From assembly GCA_948567375.1 (NCBI GenBank), contig OX419756.1, positions 15,195,001 through 15,259,000 of the forward strand: 64,000 nucleotides of DNA, in the 5' to 3' direction. The DNA is from Lunularia cruciata (Eukaryota; Streptophyta; Marchantiopsida; Lunulariales; Lunulariaceae). The position numbers and the translations under genes were made by a program. This document shows positions 33,484 to 41,761 of the stretch, piece after piece. A model generated the notes under the pieces. It saw nothing but the letters and a program-made list of their open reading frames with translations. It did not search any database and was not told the origin of the DNA. Position 1 is the first letter of the stretch, and each line of letters begins with the position of its first letter.

Positions 33484-33523
33484 CGGCAACGGAACCAAAA
33501 ATGTGAGCCGGCCTGTCTCTCAC
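33290..33523 (-). CDS. LTR-proximal leader ORF of element N
   Basis: A 77-codon ORF starts inside the 5' LTR (MRDRPAH), crosses the primer site (IFGSVAVTSLEGK) and reads FRVQFYIRQKEAMRAHLERTL, ERAELMLENQDPFVYPVVHY, ending near 33290. Low stop density and regular helix-like composition suggest real coding. Its pattern F-x-V-x2-Y-I...MR...P-x-V-x2-VV-x-YD recalls the leader ORFs of elements B and C. Three phase-compatible GT donors in the last third could splice it to the downstream VVIKCGKF exon. Function unknown. Confidence 0.45.
   Translation of the reverse strand: MRDRPAHIFGSVAVTSLEGKIMFRVQFYIRQKEAMRAHLERTLGEERAELMLENQDPFVYPVVHYDVFEVILYILYT
33484..33497 (-). promoter_or_regulatory. Candidate primer binding site of element N
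   Basis: Four to five bases inside the 5' LTR end the minus strand reads TGGTTCCGTTGCCG. It starts TGG as primer sites do, but it is not the iMet type found in the A/B/C/F family. I do not assign the tRNA. Confidence 0.55.
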
Positions 33524-34180
33524 TCAGGATGAACCTCTGATGGCTATTATGGTAGCGCACCATGGACTAAGAAGGCAAGGAACCCCAACTCCATCATACT
33601 CCTCCAAGGCTAACACTCCAAGACTCAAGACATTGCTCACTAGAGAACTCAATGAGAGAGAGATAGTTGCAAATGAAAGGATGATGAGTACCTCCTCACT
33701 CCTTGTTTATATACTTGTGAAATAGTTACGTACCAAAGTTACTAATTACCGTAGTAACTCAAGTTACTAGACTAAAAGTCAAGTAAAGTCAAAAAGTAGA
33801 AAGGAATATCCATTCACATGGGCATATTCCCCTTATCTTGACCCAACCACTAAAGCAAGGATTCCTTCACATGGGCTATCCTTGGACTAAAGAAGAATCC
33901 AAAACAAAAAGGCTTGCGGGCCCAAGAGTTCTCAACTCTTTCCCCAAAGCCAAACACCTAGGAATAATACCAAGTCAACACACTAAAATCCAAAATAGTG
34001 GTGCTCATCTTTTCTACTTCCTCTAAAGTAAGGTCCCATCTATCTTAGCTATGACTAACTTTAGCTAACCATGACTAATATAGAACCATCCTTTATCTCT
34101 ATATAAATAATATCTCTTAAGTACTTGTAATACCAAGCTAAATATCACAATACCACACACATGCACAAATGGGTGTTACA
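33502..34180 (-). repeat. 5' LTR of element N
   Basis: 679 bp, the same as the 3' LTR by eye. The right end GGGTGTTACA abuts the GGTC duplication. Read in element sense it begins TGTAACACCC and ends CCGGCTCACA. Confidence 0.95.
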
Positions 34181-35182
34181 GGTCAGCTTCGTCAAGGCCT
34201 TGGCAATGGCACTAAATCCTCTAACATAGCGGCGATAGAAGTTTGCCAACCCAAGGAATGCTCGCACTCTGCTCACATCCGTAGGCCGAGGAATACGTGC
34301 AATAGCCTCCACCTTGGTCTGCTGAACACCAAGTCCTCCGGGGTAGATAGTGTGACCCAAATACTCAACCTGCTCATGGAAGAACCTACACTTCCCAGGA
34401 TGTAATTTGAGTCCATGAGATCTCAACCTCTCAAACACCTCCAACAACTGTCTCTCATGCTCCTCCACAATAGTGCTATACACCAAAATGTCATCAATAT
34501 AGCACCGAGCAAAATCCAGTCCAGCTAGGATCCTATCCATGACCCTCTGGAACTCAGCAGGAGCATTCTTCAACCCAAATGGTAAGAATCTCCACTGATA
34601 TAACACATCCTTGCCGTGAGGATCAATAGCCCAAAATGTTGTCTTGGACTTATCTTCCTCCCTGATCGGCAACTGATGATATCCCGCTCAAAGATCCAAA
34701 GTACTGAAGACCTTTGCATGCCCAATCGCATCAAAAATCTCCTCCGGTGTAGGCATGGCATACCGATCAGCCCTGGTCTGTCGGTTGATAGGACGGTAAT
34801 CTCCACACATCCGCCTATCTGTATAGTTGCCATGCATATCCTTCTTGGCTAGCATCACTGTCGCTGATGCATACTCTCCATGTGAAATCTCCACCAAACC
34901 AGCCTCAAAAAGGTCACTACTCCGGCTCTGAATCAATGTCCTCTCCATCTCACTATATCGATAAGGACGTCGGAAAACAAGTGTGTCGCTAGTCAGCTCA
35001 ATCCGTATACCAGGTCCCTTCAGAGCACCCAAATCCTTCATACTGAAGGCAAAACAACTCGTGTGACTCCTCAAGAACCTCCAAACCCTCCGTCTTTCCT
35101 CTCCAGTAAGCTTGGGTCCAAGATCTGGCTCCCAAGTATCCTCTGTAACTGTAGTAGGAGTGGAAGACGTACTGACTGGCTG
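34181..35182 (-). CDS. Element G reverse transcriptase region
   Basis: This follows the methyltransferase in the same frame after a TAG at 35183-35185. It starts with a linker (QPVSTSSTPTTVTED), then TSCFAFSMKDLGALKGPGI, the RT fingers (VMLAKKDMHGNYTDRRMCGDY, PINRQTRADRYAMPTPEEIF) and KVFSTLDL. A TGA at 34688-34690 replaces the Arg of the LDLR-x-GYHQ motif, a CGA to TGA change. The palm continues in frame: PIREEDKSKTTFWA, FLPFGLKNAPAEFQRVMD, the active site ARCYIDDILVYS, and the thumb FLGLANFYRRYVRGFSA. The frame enters N at 34184. All catalytic aspartates are kept. Confidence 0.88.
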
Positions 35183-37672
35183 CTATACTGGGCCCTTGGG
35201 AGCAATGGTGTCATGCTCCTGACCCCTAGAGGTCCCAACCTCTGTGTGAAAAACTCCCTCCACTCTGGCTGCAAGCTCCATACGTCCTCTGGCTGCATCC
35301 CATGTGGACCAAGGGTGTAATCCAAGTAGCCCACGCTCACCTGGATGGACTCCAAGTAGACCACTCTCCCTAGTAGCTACTGGATGTGTCCCAAGAATAC
35401 CATGTCCACTCGGTCCATCGCCCCCAGCATGTGCCTGAATCGTCTCGATAGGCACAGGGCTCACAAGTGTCCGAGTGGTGATGCCTATCAAGCGCATCCT
35501 ACGCTGCTCTGCCAAACCAAGGCTCACAATCCAGGTCAAACAGTTCAGGTCCATAGCCTGACCTAACACCTGACGCCTGGATGCCTCTGACACTGCTGGA
35601 ACAGCGGTAATACCGGTGCGAAAACCCATCGCCCGCTCTCTCTCATCAGCATTGGGCTCCACCAACTGCTGTAACTGTGAGTCCCAAACAAGTCCAGGTC
35701 CTCCCTCTCGAAAAGCATGAGAGCCTGGGAAACTCATGAGTGTGGGAAATGCAGCTCTAGGCTGTCCAACTAGGTTCACCACTGCCATGGGTGACCTATC
35801 AGCCACTACCACTATCTGAGACTGACGCCCAACATCCAAGATATCATCAACAAGAATGTGGTCCAGTCGCTGAATCCCATCATAAGCACGCTGTAGAACC
35901 TCTCTGGGTAAGAGGTTTGTCCACCAAAGACGAAGACGATGAGCCCGTGATCCCACTCTGGCTGCATCTAACAATACAGCACGTCCCATCCATGAATGGA
36001 CCTGATGTGTACTCGCCACCACTCTAGTGCAAGAATCACCCATCAATGGAATGTTGTCCAAAAGGTAAGCTGGAGAAACAGACTGATGAACTTGGAGATG
36101 TCGTAGTATCCGTAACATCTCCCAAAACACACCAGAACGAGGATCCTGAAGACCCAAACCGCGGCCCGCACGTGTATGTCCCTGACATGGCCATCCAGAA
36201 ATCACCAAGTGAACAGGCCCATGTCTCTCTAGGTCATGCGCCCCCAGTAAGGAAATGTCTCCTGGTAAGGCCTTCTGGTAACCTCTGACTGCTGACATCG
36301 GTAATAACTCCGGATACCGATAGGCCAAGTGTGCCACATGATGTAGAGAGACTTGCCTAGCAGTCTCATCTCTCTCTACATACAAGTACCTCTGTACTCG
36401 GATACCCGCCTGTAATACCGCAGCTAGTCCGGTGCTGATCCCACCAAACAACTCCAATAGGCATATCCTCTCTACTGGATACTGCCAAGCAATGAGTGTG
36501 GTATCCAGAGGTGTCAAAGCAATCGCCTCTGGAGGCTCATTCTCACACTCATCCCCTGATGGTACGAAGGCTCCACTCCAAGCCTGCTGCACCAACTGAT
36601 CTGCATGCTGCTGCAATGCCTCCTCTGAACTCCACAATGGAACATCCAAGGTGGATGGAACAATCCCACTCGTACTCCATAGCCGAGTGATCTCCTCTGG
36701 TATTGGAGTATCCTCTACATGGGCGTTCCCCTCCAACAAGTCACCAGGCCAAGTAACTGCACCGCTGAAAGCCAAAACTAATGCTGCCATGGTCCCGGAC
36801 TGTAGTGAGCCAAGACTGCCACTACTGAAGCGTACTGGTAGGCGACATACCCGTCCCTCACCAGACTGCCAACCAGGTCTATAAGAGGCTGTCTCCTCCC
36901 AATAGTCAATACTGAAACCCATAGGGTATAACACTGCTCCCCCAACTAGCACATCATAGGACTCAGCTATCGTCGCAATAGCCTGAGCTCTCACCACCGA
37001 GCTATCAGTCGGATGACCAGGCTGAACCTGGACAACAAGCTCTCCACGTGTGATGTACTGTGTCGAACCACCACCAAGAGATGTCTGGATCTGAAATGGA
37101 CACCTCTCCACATCGGTCTTCCGTAACTCCAGACCAACAACTGTAGCCTTCTCCAACATAAGGGGCTGCGCACCAGAGTCTAACAAGACTCTCTGTGGTG
37201 TATAGACCTTCCCTGAAGGTCCTACCAAACGAAAGATCCCCCTCTGGTTATCCAATAGGACAACACCAGGTGTAAACCACGCTCTCTCAAAGGCCGGTCT
37301 AGCTGGCAACTCCTCCAGTCTAGCCGCTGCTGCCTGCCATAAACCACTGGTCGCTGAACGGATCCCATGCTCCTCAACCAAGTCAGCTCCACTACCAACC
37401 ACCTCTGCTCTAGTAGTAGGAACTGCACCATCCCTACTCTCACACAACGTGGCAGCCAACCGGAACACTAGGGCTGGGTCCACTCCCAATGTAAACATGT
37501 CACTGGCTGAAAATAAAGGATGCCGCATAATCAGCTGAGCCGCCCCCAACATCATGCTAGACTCAATCTGTGTAGTAGCAGGTGGCTGACTAGCAGGTAC
37601 TCCATCAAGTACTCCATCACCACCTACCACACCTACACTGGGACGTCTAGGAACCATGGATGTCGTCTGCAA
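35183..37672 (-). CDS. Element G aspartic protease fused to C5-cytosine DNA methyltransferase
   Basis: This 829-codon stretch has no internal stop. Residues ~130-262 are a retropepsin: D165 in RVLLDSGAQPL, and YDVLVGGAVLYPMG. Residues ~402-722 are a C5-methyltransferase. Motif I is LLELFGGISTG; motif II YLYVERDE; motif IV SGWPCQGHTRAG with catalytic C496. Motif VI is LLDNIP, where the usual ENV glutamate is Asp. Motif VIII is RVGSRAHRLRLWW, close to the AAHRAR type of DNMT3/DRM enzymes. A target-recognition stretch follows, then ERERAMGFRTG and motif X LGQAMDLN. The enzyme would transfer methyl from S-adenosylmethionine to cytosine C5. It sits in frame between Gag and RT, with one TAG on each side, so it is part of the polyprotein and not a passenger gene. 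Related retroelement-borne methyltransferases have been reported in other eukaryotes. Confidence 0.9.
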   Translation of the reverse strand: MQTTSMVPRRPSVGVVGGDGVLDGVPASQPPATTQIESSMMLGAAQLIMRHPLFSASDMFTLGVDPALVFRLAATLCESRDGAVPTTRAEVVGSGADLVEEHGIRSATSGLWQAAAARLEELPARPAFERAWFTPGVVLLDNQRGIFRLVGPSGKVYTPQRVLLDSGAQPLMLEKATVVGLELRKTDVERCPFQIQTSLGGGSTQYITRGELVVQVQPGHPTDSSVVRAQAIATIAESYDVLVGGAVLYPMGFSIDYWEETASYRPGWQSGEGRVCRLPVRFSSGSLGSLQSGTMAALVLAFSGAVTWPGDLLEGNAHVEDTPIPEEITRLWSTSGIVPSTLDVPLWSSEEALQQHADQLVQQAWSGAFVPSGDECENEPPEAIALTPLDTTLIAWQYPVERICLLELFGGISTGLAAVLQAGIRVQRYLYVERDETARQVSLHHVAHLAYRYPELLPMSAVRGYQKALPGDISLLGAHDLERHGPVHLVISGWPCQGHTRAGRGLGLQDPRSGVFWEMLRILRHLQVHQSVSPAYLLDNIPLMGDSCTRVVASTHQVHSWMGRAVLLDAARVGSRAHRLRLWWTNLLPREVLQRAYDGIQRLDHILVDDILDVGRQSQIVVVADRSPMAVVNLVGQPRAAFPTLMSFPGSHAFREGGPGLVWDSQLQQLVEPNADERERAMGFRTGITAVPAVSEASRRQVLGQAMDLNCLTWIVSLGLAEQRRMRLIGITTRTLVSPVPIETIQAHAGGDGPSGHGILGTHPVATRESGLLGVHPGERGLLGLHPWSTWDAARGRMELAARVEGVFHTEVGTSRGQEHDTIAPKGPV

Positions 37673-37729
37673 TGCCTCAGATAACGTGAAAGATTGGGGA
37701 AGTCTGACCTGTCTCCCAACCTCTCCTCT

Positions 37730-39466
37730 CTATGGGTCCAACTCCACTGATGCTCCTCTAGGCTCTGGAGCACGTACTGCACTCCTAGTCACTGCTGCAG
37801 ATGCATCCACCTGTGCTGCTCCGCACATGAAGTCCAAAGCATCTCTATCACCAGCATATGAGGTGGAAGCCTCAGCACCCGAATCTGATCTCCTATGAGC
37901 AATAGCCATACTAGCCAATCTCTGCTCCAACTGCTCAATCCGAGTAGCCATAGCTGTGTCAGAAGTAAGGGCAGGTACTGCACCCCTACTAGGTGTAGAT
38001 CCTCTACCACCACCTCTACCACCTCGTCCTCCATGAACTGGAGCTCCTCTACTACCTGCCATAGCAGCCCTACCACTCCGTAACTCCGGGTGTAGGTCAA
38101 AACACCGGTCACTAGTATGACCAAATCTATGGCAGTGCTCACACTGCCTCTGTGCTGGCTGTGATGCACCAGAGGTATCAGGTCCGCTGCCCTGAGTACA
38201 CTCTCTCCTATGGTGAGGTCCACCACAAGTCCAACAAGCAACACCACCACTCACTGGCTGCTGCTGCCCCGAAAATGAGGGTAAGGGTCTAACTCCACTA
38301 GGCCCTCCACTCGCTCCATAGGATCTGGGCTGTCCACCCTGTCCTCGAAAACCAACTCGGCGTGGTGCACTCTGCTGCACTCTAGAAGAAGTCACAACCG
38401 TGGATGAGGTCTCTCTACCAAATCCAGATGTCACCACTCTCTCCTCCACCATGTTGAGCTCAATACGCTCAGCCAAACCAAAGACTACTGCCAAAGTGGG
38501 CGAAGTAGCCTGCAACAACGTAGCATCACGAACTCTACGTCGCAACTCCCTGTCCAGTATCCCATACCAAAACTGGACTGCCTGGGCCTCAATAACTCCC
38601 TGAGTGAAACTGATCAGCCGCCTCATGCGAGTGTATGCCTCGCGTAGGCTCTCTCCAGCCTTCCGCTGGAACTCCTGCAAGCTCCTCAGCTTGTCAGTCC
38701 GCACTCCCTGGTAGTTCTGCCTCAAACATAGGAAGAACTCAACCATGGGGTTAAACCCCGGTACCACACCACCTCCTGCAGCGGTACCTCCACTCGTAGT
38801 AGCACTATCTCCAGCTAGTGCACCTCCACTAGCTCCACCAACACTACTCAAGCTAGAACTCGTAGGTACAGCCGACCTACTCCTGGCCACCAAACCTGAA
38901 GTGATGGAGACATAGTGTGGAGACCAATACTGTCTCCATAACTCAATCTCCTCCAAATGAGCTCTCCTGAACTCATGGTAGTCGTCCATCGGTGGACCCT
39001 CCAAGTGCTGAAACAACCCCTTCCATGCCATGAAGGGTGTGAACAAAGTCGGGTTCCGCATCTGCTGCAGATCACACCAACTATCGAACTCCTGGATGAA
39101 GTCATCCAACTCAATGGTACCCACTGTACCAGAGTAACGCCTAGGGCCTTTGGAGGCCCCATAAATCTCGTCCATGTCCCACAACAACGGTGCGGACACA
39201 CCAAGTGCACTCTCAACTGAATCAGCTCCTGTGTCGAACTCCAACTCAGAGTCAATCTCCCTCACTGGGACCTGAGATACAGGCTGATACCGAGCACCAC
39301 TCCGAGTAAACCCACTGCGTACTGCAGGGCTAACTCCTCTAGAATCTCCAAAGAATTCCGTCGTGACAAAGTAACCACACCAACAAACCCGAACCACCAA
39401 TTGCAACAGCAAGTCGCAACCGCAAGTGCCCCACCAAGTGCCAACACCACCGCGTGCCAACACCAA
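37730..39466 (-). CDS. Element G Gag with two zinc knuckles
   Basis: The open frame is 578 codons. There is no ATG at its upper end: the codon at 39464-39466 is TTG, and the first in-frame ATG is at 39175 (WDMDEIYG). Element D conserves residues upstream of that ATG (EFDTRVDSIESALGVS), so the real start may be non-AUG or in a spliced leader exon. The capsid-like region spans about residues 120-330 (FTPFMAWKGLFQHLEGPPMD, REAYTRMRRLISFTQGV). Two knuckles follow: CWTCGGPHHRREC and CEHCHRFGHTSDRC. A Gly/Arg-rich patch and a short coiled region (TRIEQLEQRLASMA) come next. It ends at TAG (37730-37732), in frame with protease-methyltransferase. Element D has CAA (Gln) at this codon. Confidence 0.85.
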   Translation of the reverse strand: MVLARGGVGTWWGTCGCDLLLQLVVRVCWCGYFVTTEFFGDSRGVSPAVRSGFTRSGARYQPVSQVPVREIDSELEFDTGADSVESALGVSAPLLWDMDEIYGASKGPRRYSGTVGTIELDDFIQEFDSWCDLQQMRNPTLFTPFMAWKGLFQHLEGPPMDDYHEFRRAHLEEIELWRQYWSPHYVSITSGLVARSRSAVPTSSSLSSVGGASGGALAGDSATTSGGTAAGGGVVPGFNPMVEFFLCLRQNYQGVRTDKLRSLQEFQRKAGESLREAYTRMRRLISFTQGVIEAQAVQFWYGILDRELRRRVRDATLLQATSPTLAVVFGLAERIELNMVEERVVTSGFGRETSSTVVTSSRVQQSAPRRVGFRGQGGQPRSYGASGGPSGVRPLPSFSGQQQPVSGGVACWTCGGPHHRRECTQGSGPDTSGASQPAQRQCEHCHRFGHTSDRCFDLHPELRSGRAAMAGSRGAPVHGGRGGRGGGRGSTPSRGAVPALTSDTAMATRIEQLEQRLASMAIAHRRSDSGAEASTSYAGDRDALDFMCGAAQVDASAAVTRSAVRAPEPRGASVELDP

Positions 39467-41167
39467 CTAAAACACCACCCACTAATGTAACTCTAACCGA
39501 GATAACTACACTAGGGGAAGGGCAACCTGTAACCTGCCATCACAACACGCACTCTCACGGTCTGCAGGTCATCACTTCCTGCCTCACCGGAGAGAAACAA
39601 AGGTAGTCTGACTGGTCATCACTCCAGCCTCACCACCGAGAGCACACCAGAGCACCAACGCTCAAAAGTCAAGGCACCTCACACAAACGTGGTGCACAAA
39701 CAGGAAGCAGAGAATGGAGGGGATCCAATCACAAGAAATCTAAATGAAAACCCTCCATCTCATAACACAACACGGGACTGGCTCTGCCACCATTTGCCAT
39801 TTGACATAAGAGTAGTTCGTATCTAAGTCCTAAGCTACCAGGATCACCAAGAATGGGATCAAACTGCCTCTCCTAGCCAAAGCTACATGTGTATAGATAA
39901 CAGTGGCACAGTCACTATGACAACAAGTGAGGGTGGACCAGTTGGCTAGGGCACCAGTCTAGGAACAAGAGATCTAGGGGTCAAACCCTGTTGCGCACAA
40001 TCTAGCAAGAAAGGCAGATTTTGCCAACCAATGACCAAGATCTACACTAAACTAGCTAGCCTCACGCCAGCAAGCTGGCTTGCTGGCCCTTCTGGCCCTT
40101 CTAGGCCTTCGTAGCCCACAGCCCTATGCCTCAAAGCCTCGAAACGCCGAAATTCAGCCAAATGAGGCCTTTCTTGTTGCCACTTCGAACCTCCTCCAAA
40201 ATTGGCGAAACTTCTCCAAATCTGCGAAACTCCTCCAAACTAGCGAAAGTTCTCCAAATCTGGCCAAACAGCGAAACTCCTCCAATTCTGGCCCAAAATC
40301 TGACGTAAAATCTGACGTAAACCCTAAAGATGGATGTCCGCCAAATCCCCCGCTAACTTTCCACTCGAGCCAAATTGACAAAACGGGTTTTTCCAAATCA
40401 CAATTTCATGAGAAGAGCTTTCAAACTCCACCTTCAATTTCACTTTCTGAGCCCAACTCGCAGCAAATTGGTCCTGCCTTCACCTCCTGAGCTCAAAATC
40501 ACAACACTGCTCGAAAATTGCTCCTTCTTTGCTCAAAATTTGGCCAGCGCTTCCGCACACCGTCCGCCTAACTGCCAAATTTGCATCAACTACACGAGTT
40601 CTGCACACTAGGGAAACACAGAACCTGAATCAAGCTACCACGATCCACCGAGCTTGGAGATACCACCAACACTCAACGTTCCTGCACCCGATTTCCCCCT
40701 GACTTCACTTCTCTGATGTAATCAGATTGCTTAACATTCTCAACTCAACTCAACTCAGATCAGTACTTGATCTGTCACTCTATAAACTGCCAACAACTGG
40801 GCACTGATTACAGTCAAGCCACACCCACTCAAGCATAGAGAATCCAGGTGACGCTCGCCGGCCTCTGTCCACCATAGCCAGGAACTCGAAGGCTCAACAT
40901 CAGAGAAGTGAGCTCTCTGGAGCTCACTTCGAAACTATACCCCCTGGACTCGAGCTAGCCCTGAAACCCTAACGGTCCTGCTGACGGCACACTCGACGGT
41001 GCAAACGGTGCAAAGTGACGGTGGGCCCCACCGTGAAGTCAGTACCCCGAACACGAAATCTAACCGTCAAAAAGTAGTCCCTGAGAAACAGCTAGAATAA
41101 CTCTAACTACCATCACTGGAACTCCAGTGTCCGAGCATCTAGATGCGGAACTACAAATGGCATGACA
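39467..41167 (-). other. 5' leader of element G
   Basis: About 1.7 kb without a long ORF lies between the element end and Gag; D keeps a similar stretch (46600-48274). On the plus strand it has a minisatellite of about five ~20-bp units (GCGAAACTCCTCCAAA type) at 40190-40285. It also has a doubled AAAATCTGACGT near 40293-40320 and a hairpin with 11-bp perfect arms and a 4-nt loop at 40905-40930. Promoter elements are not obvious, and no copy of the 3' end is present, so this is not a recognisable LTR. Confidence 0.6.
40190..40285. repeat. Minisatellite in the element G leader
   Basis: About five imperfect tandem units of ~20 bp with the core GCGAAACTCCTCCAAA. In element D the same place (47380-47420) has about one or two units, so the array expanded in G or contracted in D. 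Confidence 0.65.
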
Positions 41168-41761
41168 CTACCAAGGTCGATGCAGTCAACACATTTGTTT
41201 CTAGAATCTAACAAGGTGTGGAGAGCGCCAAGCACAGATTACAGATTGTGCAAAATCAACAGAGGCAATATGTTGATGCACACTGTAGGCACATGGAGTT
41301 CAATGTTGGGAGATTAAGTGTGGCTATTGACAACCAACCTCACATTAGTTGGACCTAGTATGCTTAGACCTCGTTTTATTGGGCCTTTCTTGAATCTTCA
41401 TCGAGTCGGCGCTATGGCCTATCACCTTGAGCTACCACCACACATGAAGATCCATCTAGTGTTCCATGTTTCCCTACTACACAAATATGCTCCCCGATCA
41501 GGCCATTGTCATTCCAAGACATTTGACCTTGTCCAACACTCATTGATGGCACGGAGGAATATGAAGTGGAGCGTATTCTCCAAAAATGCATATGTGGTAC
41601 TCACCATCCATAGGTAGACTATCTAGTATAGTGGAAAGGTTACCACCTTTATGAAGCAACCTGGGAGTCCACTGCCAATTTGACACATGCACCGGTGTTG
41701 GTGCAAGCGTTTGAGCAACAATTGCACAATGAAGACATTACGTCTAAAAAGGAGGGAGATC
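41168..41761 (+). pseudogene. Element F integrase C-terminus and chromodomain, part 2
   Basis: This resumes exactly where 23989 stopped: CTACCAAGGTCGATGCAGTC. GPF-type residues (FIGPFLNLHRVGAMAYHLELP) lie at about 41370-41440. A chromodomain trace (EYEVERILQKCI in a broken frame) lies at about 41550-41640. The polypurine tract AAAAAGGAGGGAG at 41746-41758 is just before the 3' LTR. Several stops are present. Confidence 0.8.

Larger units (their letters stand above)
26380..34180 (-). mobile_element. Element N: young, complete gypsy retrotransposon, TSD GGTC
   Basis: N is 7,801 bp with 679-bp LTRs at 26380-27058 and 33502-34180 that read the same throughout by eye. It is flanked by GGTC (26376-26379 and 34181-34184). 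The same place without an insert is seen in element D at about 19688-19712. N carries a primer site, a 1.5-kb leader with extra ORFs, one intact gag-pol ORF of 1608 codons, and a purine tract (GGGGGTAAA on the minus strand) before the 3' LTR. Matching LTRs and an open ORF mean it moved recently and may still be competent. RT and integrase are of Ty3/gypsy type without a chromodomain; KWVEA-type integrase residues suggest the Tat/Athila side of the family. Confidence 0.95.
23990..41167 (-). mobile_element. Element G: Gag-protease-DNA methyltransferase-RT-RNase H-integrase-PHD retroelement, TSD CTAC
   Basis: G starts TGTCGTGCGTATAT and ends GGCATGACA on the plus strand and is flanked by CTAC (23986-23989 and 41168-41171). 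The empty site is seen in element C near 16890 (AATGGCTACCAAGG). After removing element N and one GGTC copy, G is about 9.4 kb with one frame from 39466 to 24264 on the minus strand, stopped only by TAG, TAG, TGA and TAG. The predicted order is Gag, aspartic protease, C5-methyltransferase, RT, RNase H, integrase, PHD finger. I find no direct repeat between the two ends, so standard LTRs seem absent. The ends instead resemble a short inverted repeat (TGTCGTGC / TGTCATGC). Element D shares both ends. Confidence 0.9.

Noticed and set aside
34688-34690. TGA read as selenocysteine or an intron boundary in the RT of G
   Set aside because: The codon replaces the Arg of the conserved LDLR motif, and a CGA to TGA transition explains it.
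35183-37672. The methyltransferase as a host gene lying between two elements
   Set aside because: It shares one frame with Gag, protease and RT, has no introns or own start, and the same arrangement is present in D.
37675-37735. Programmed TAG readthrough between Gag and protease-methyltransferase in G
   Set aside because: TAG is in frame and readthrough is known in some retroelements, but element D has a Gln codon there and G carries other similar stops, so simple nonsense decay is likelier.
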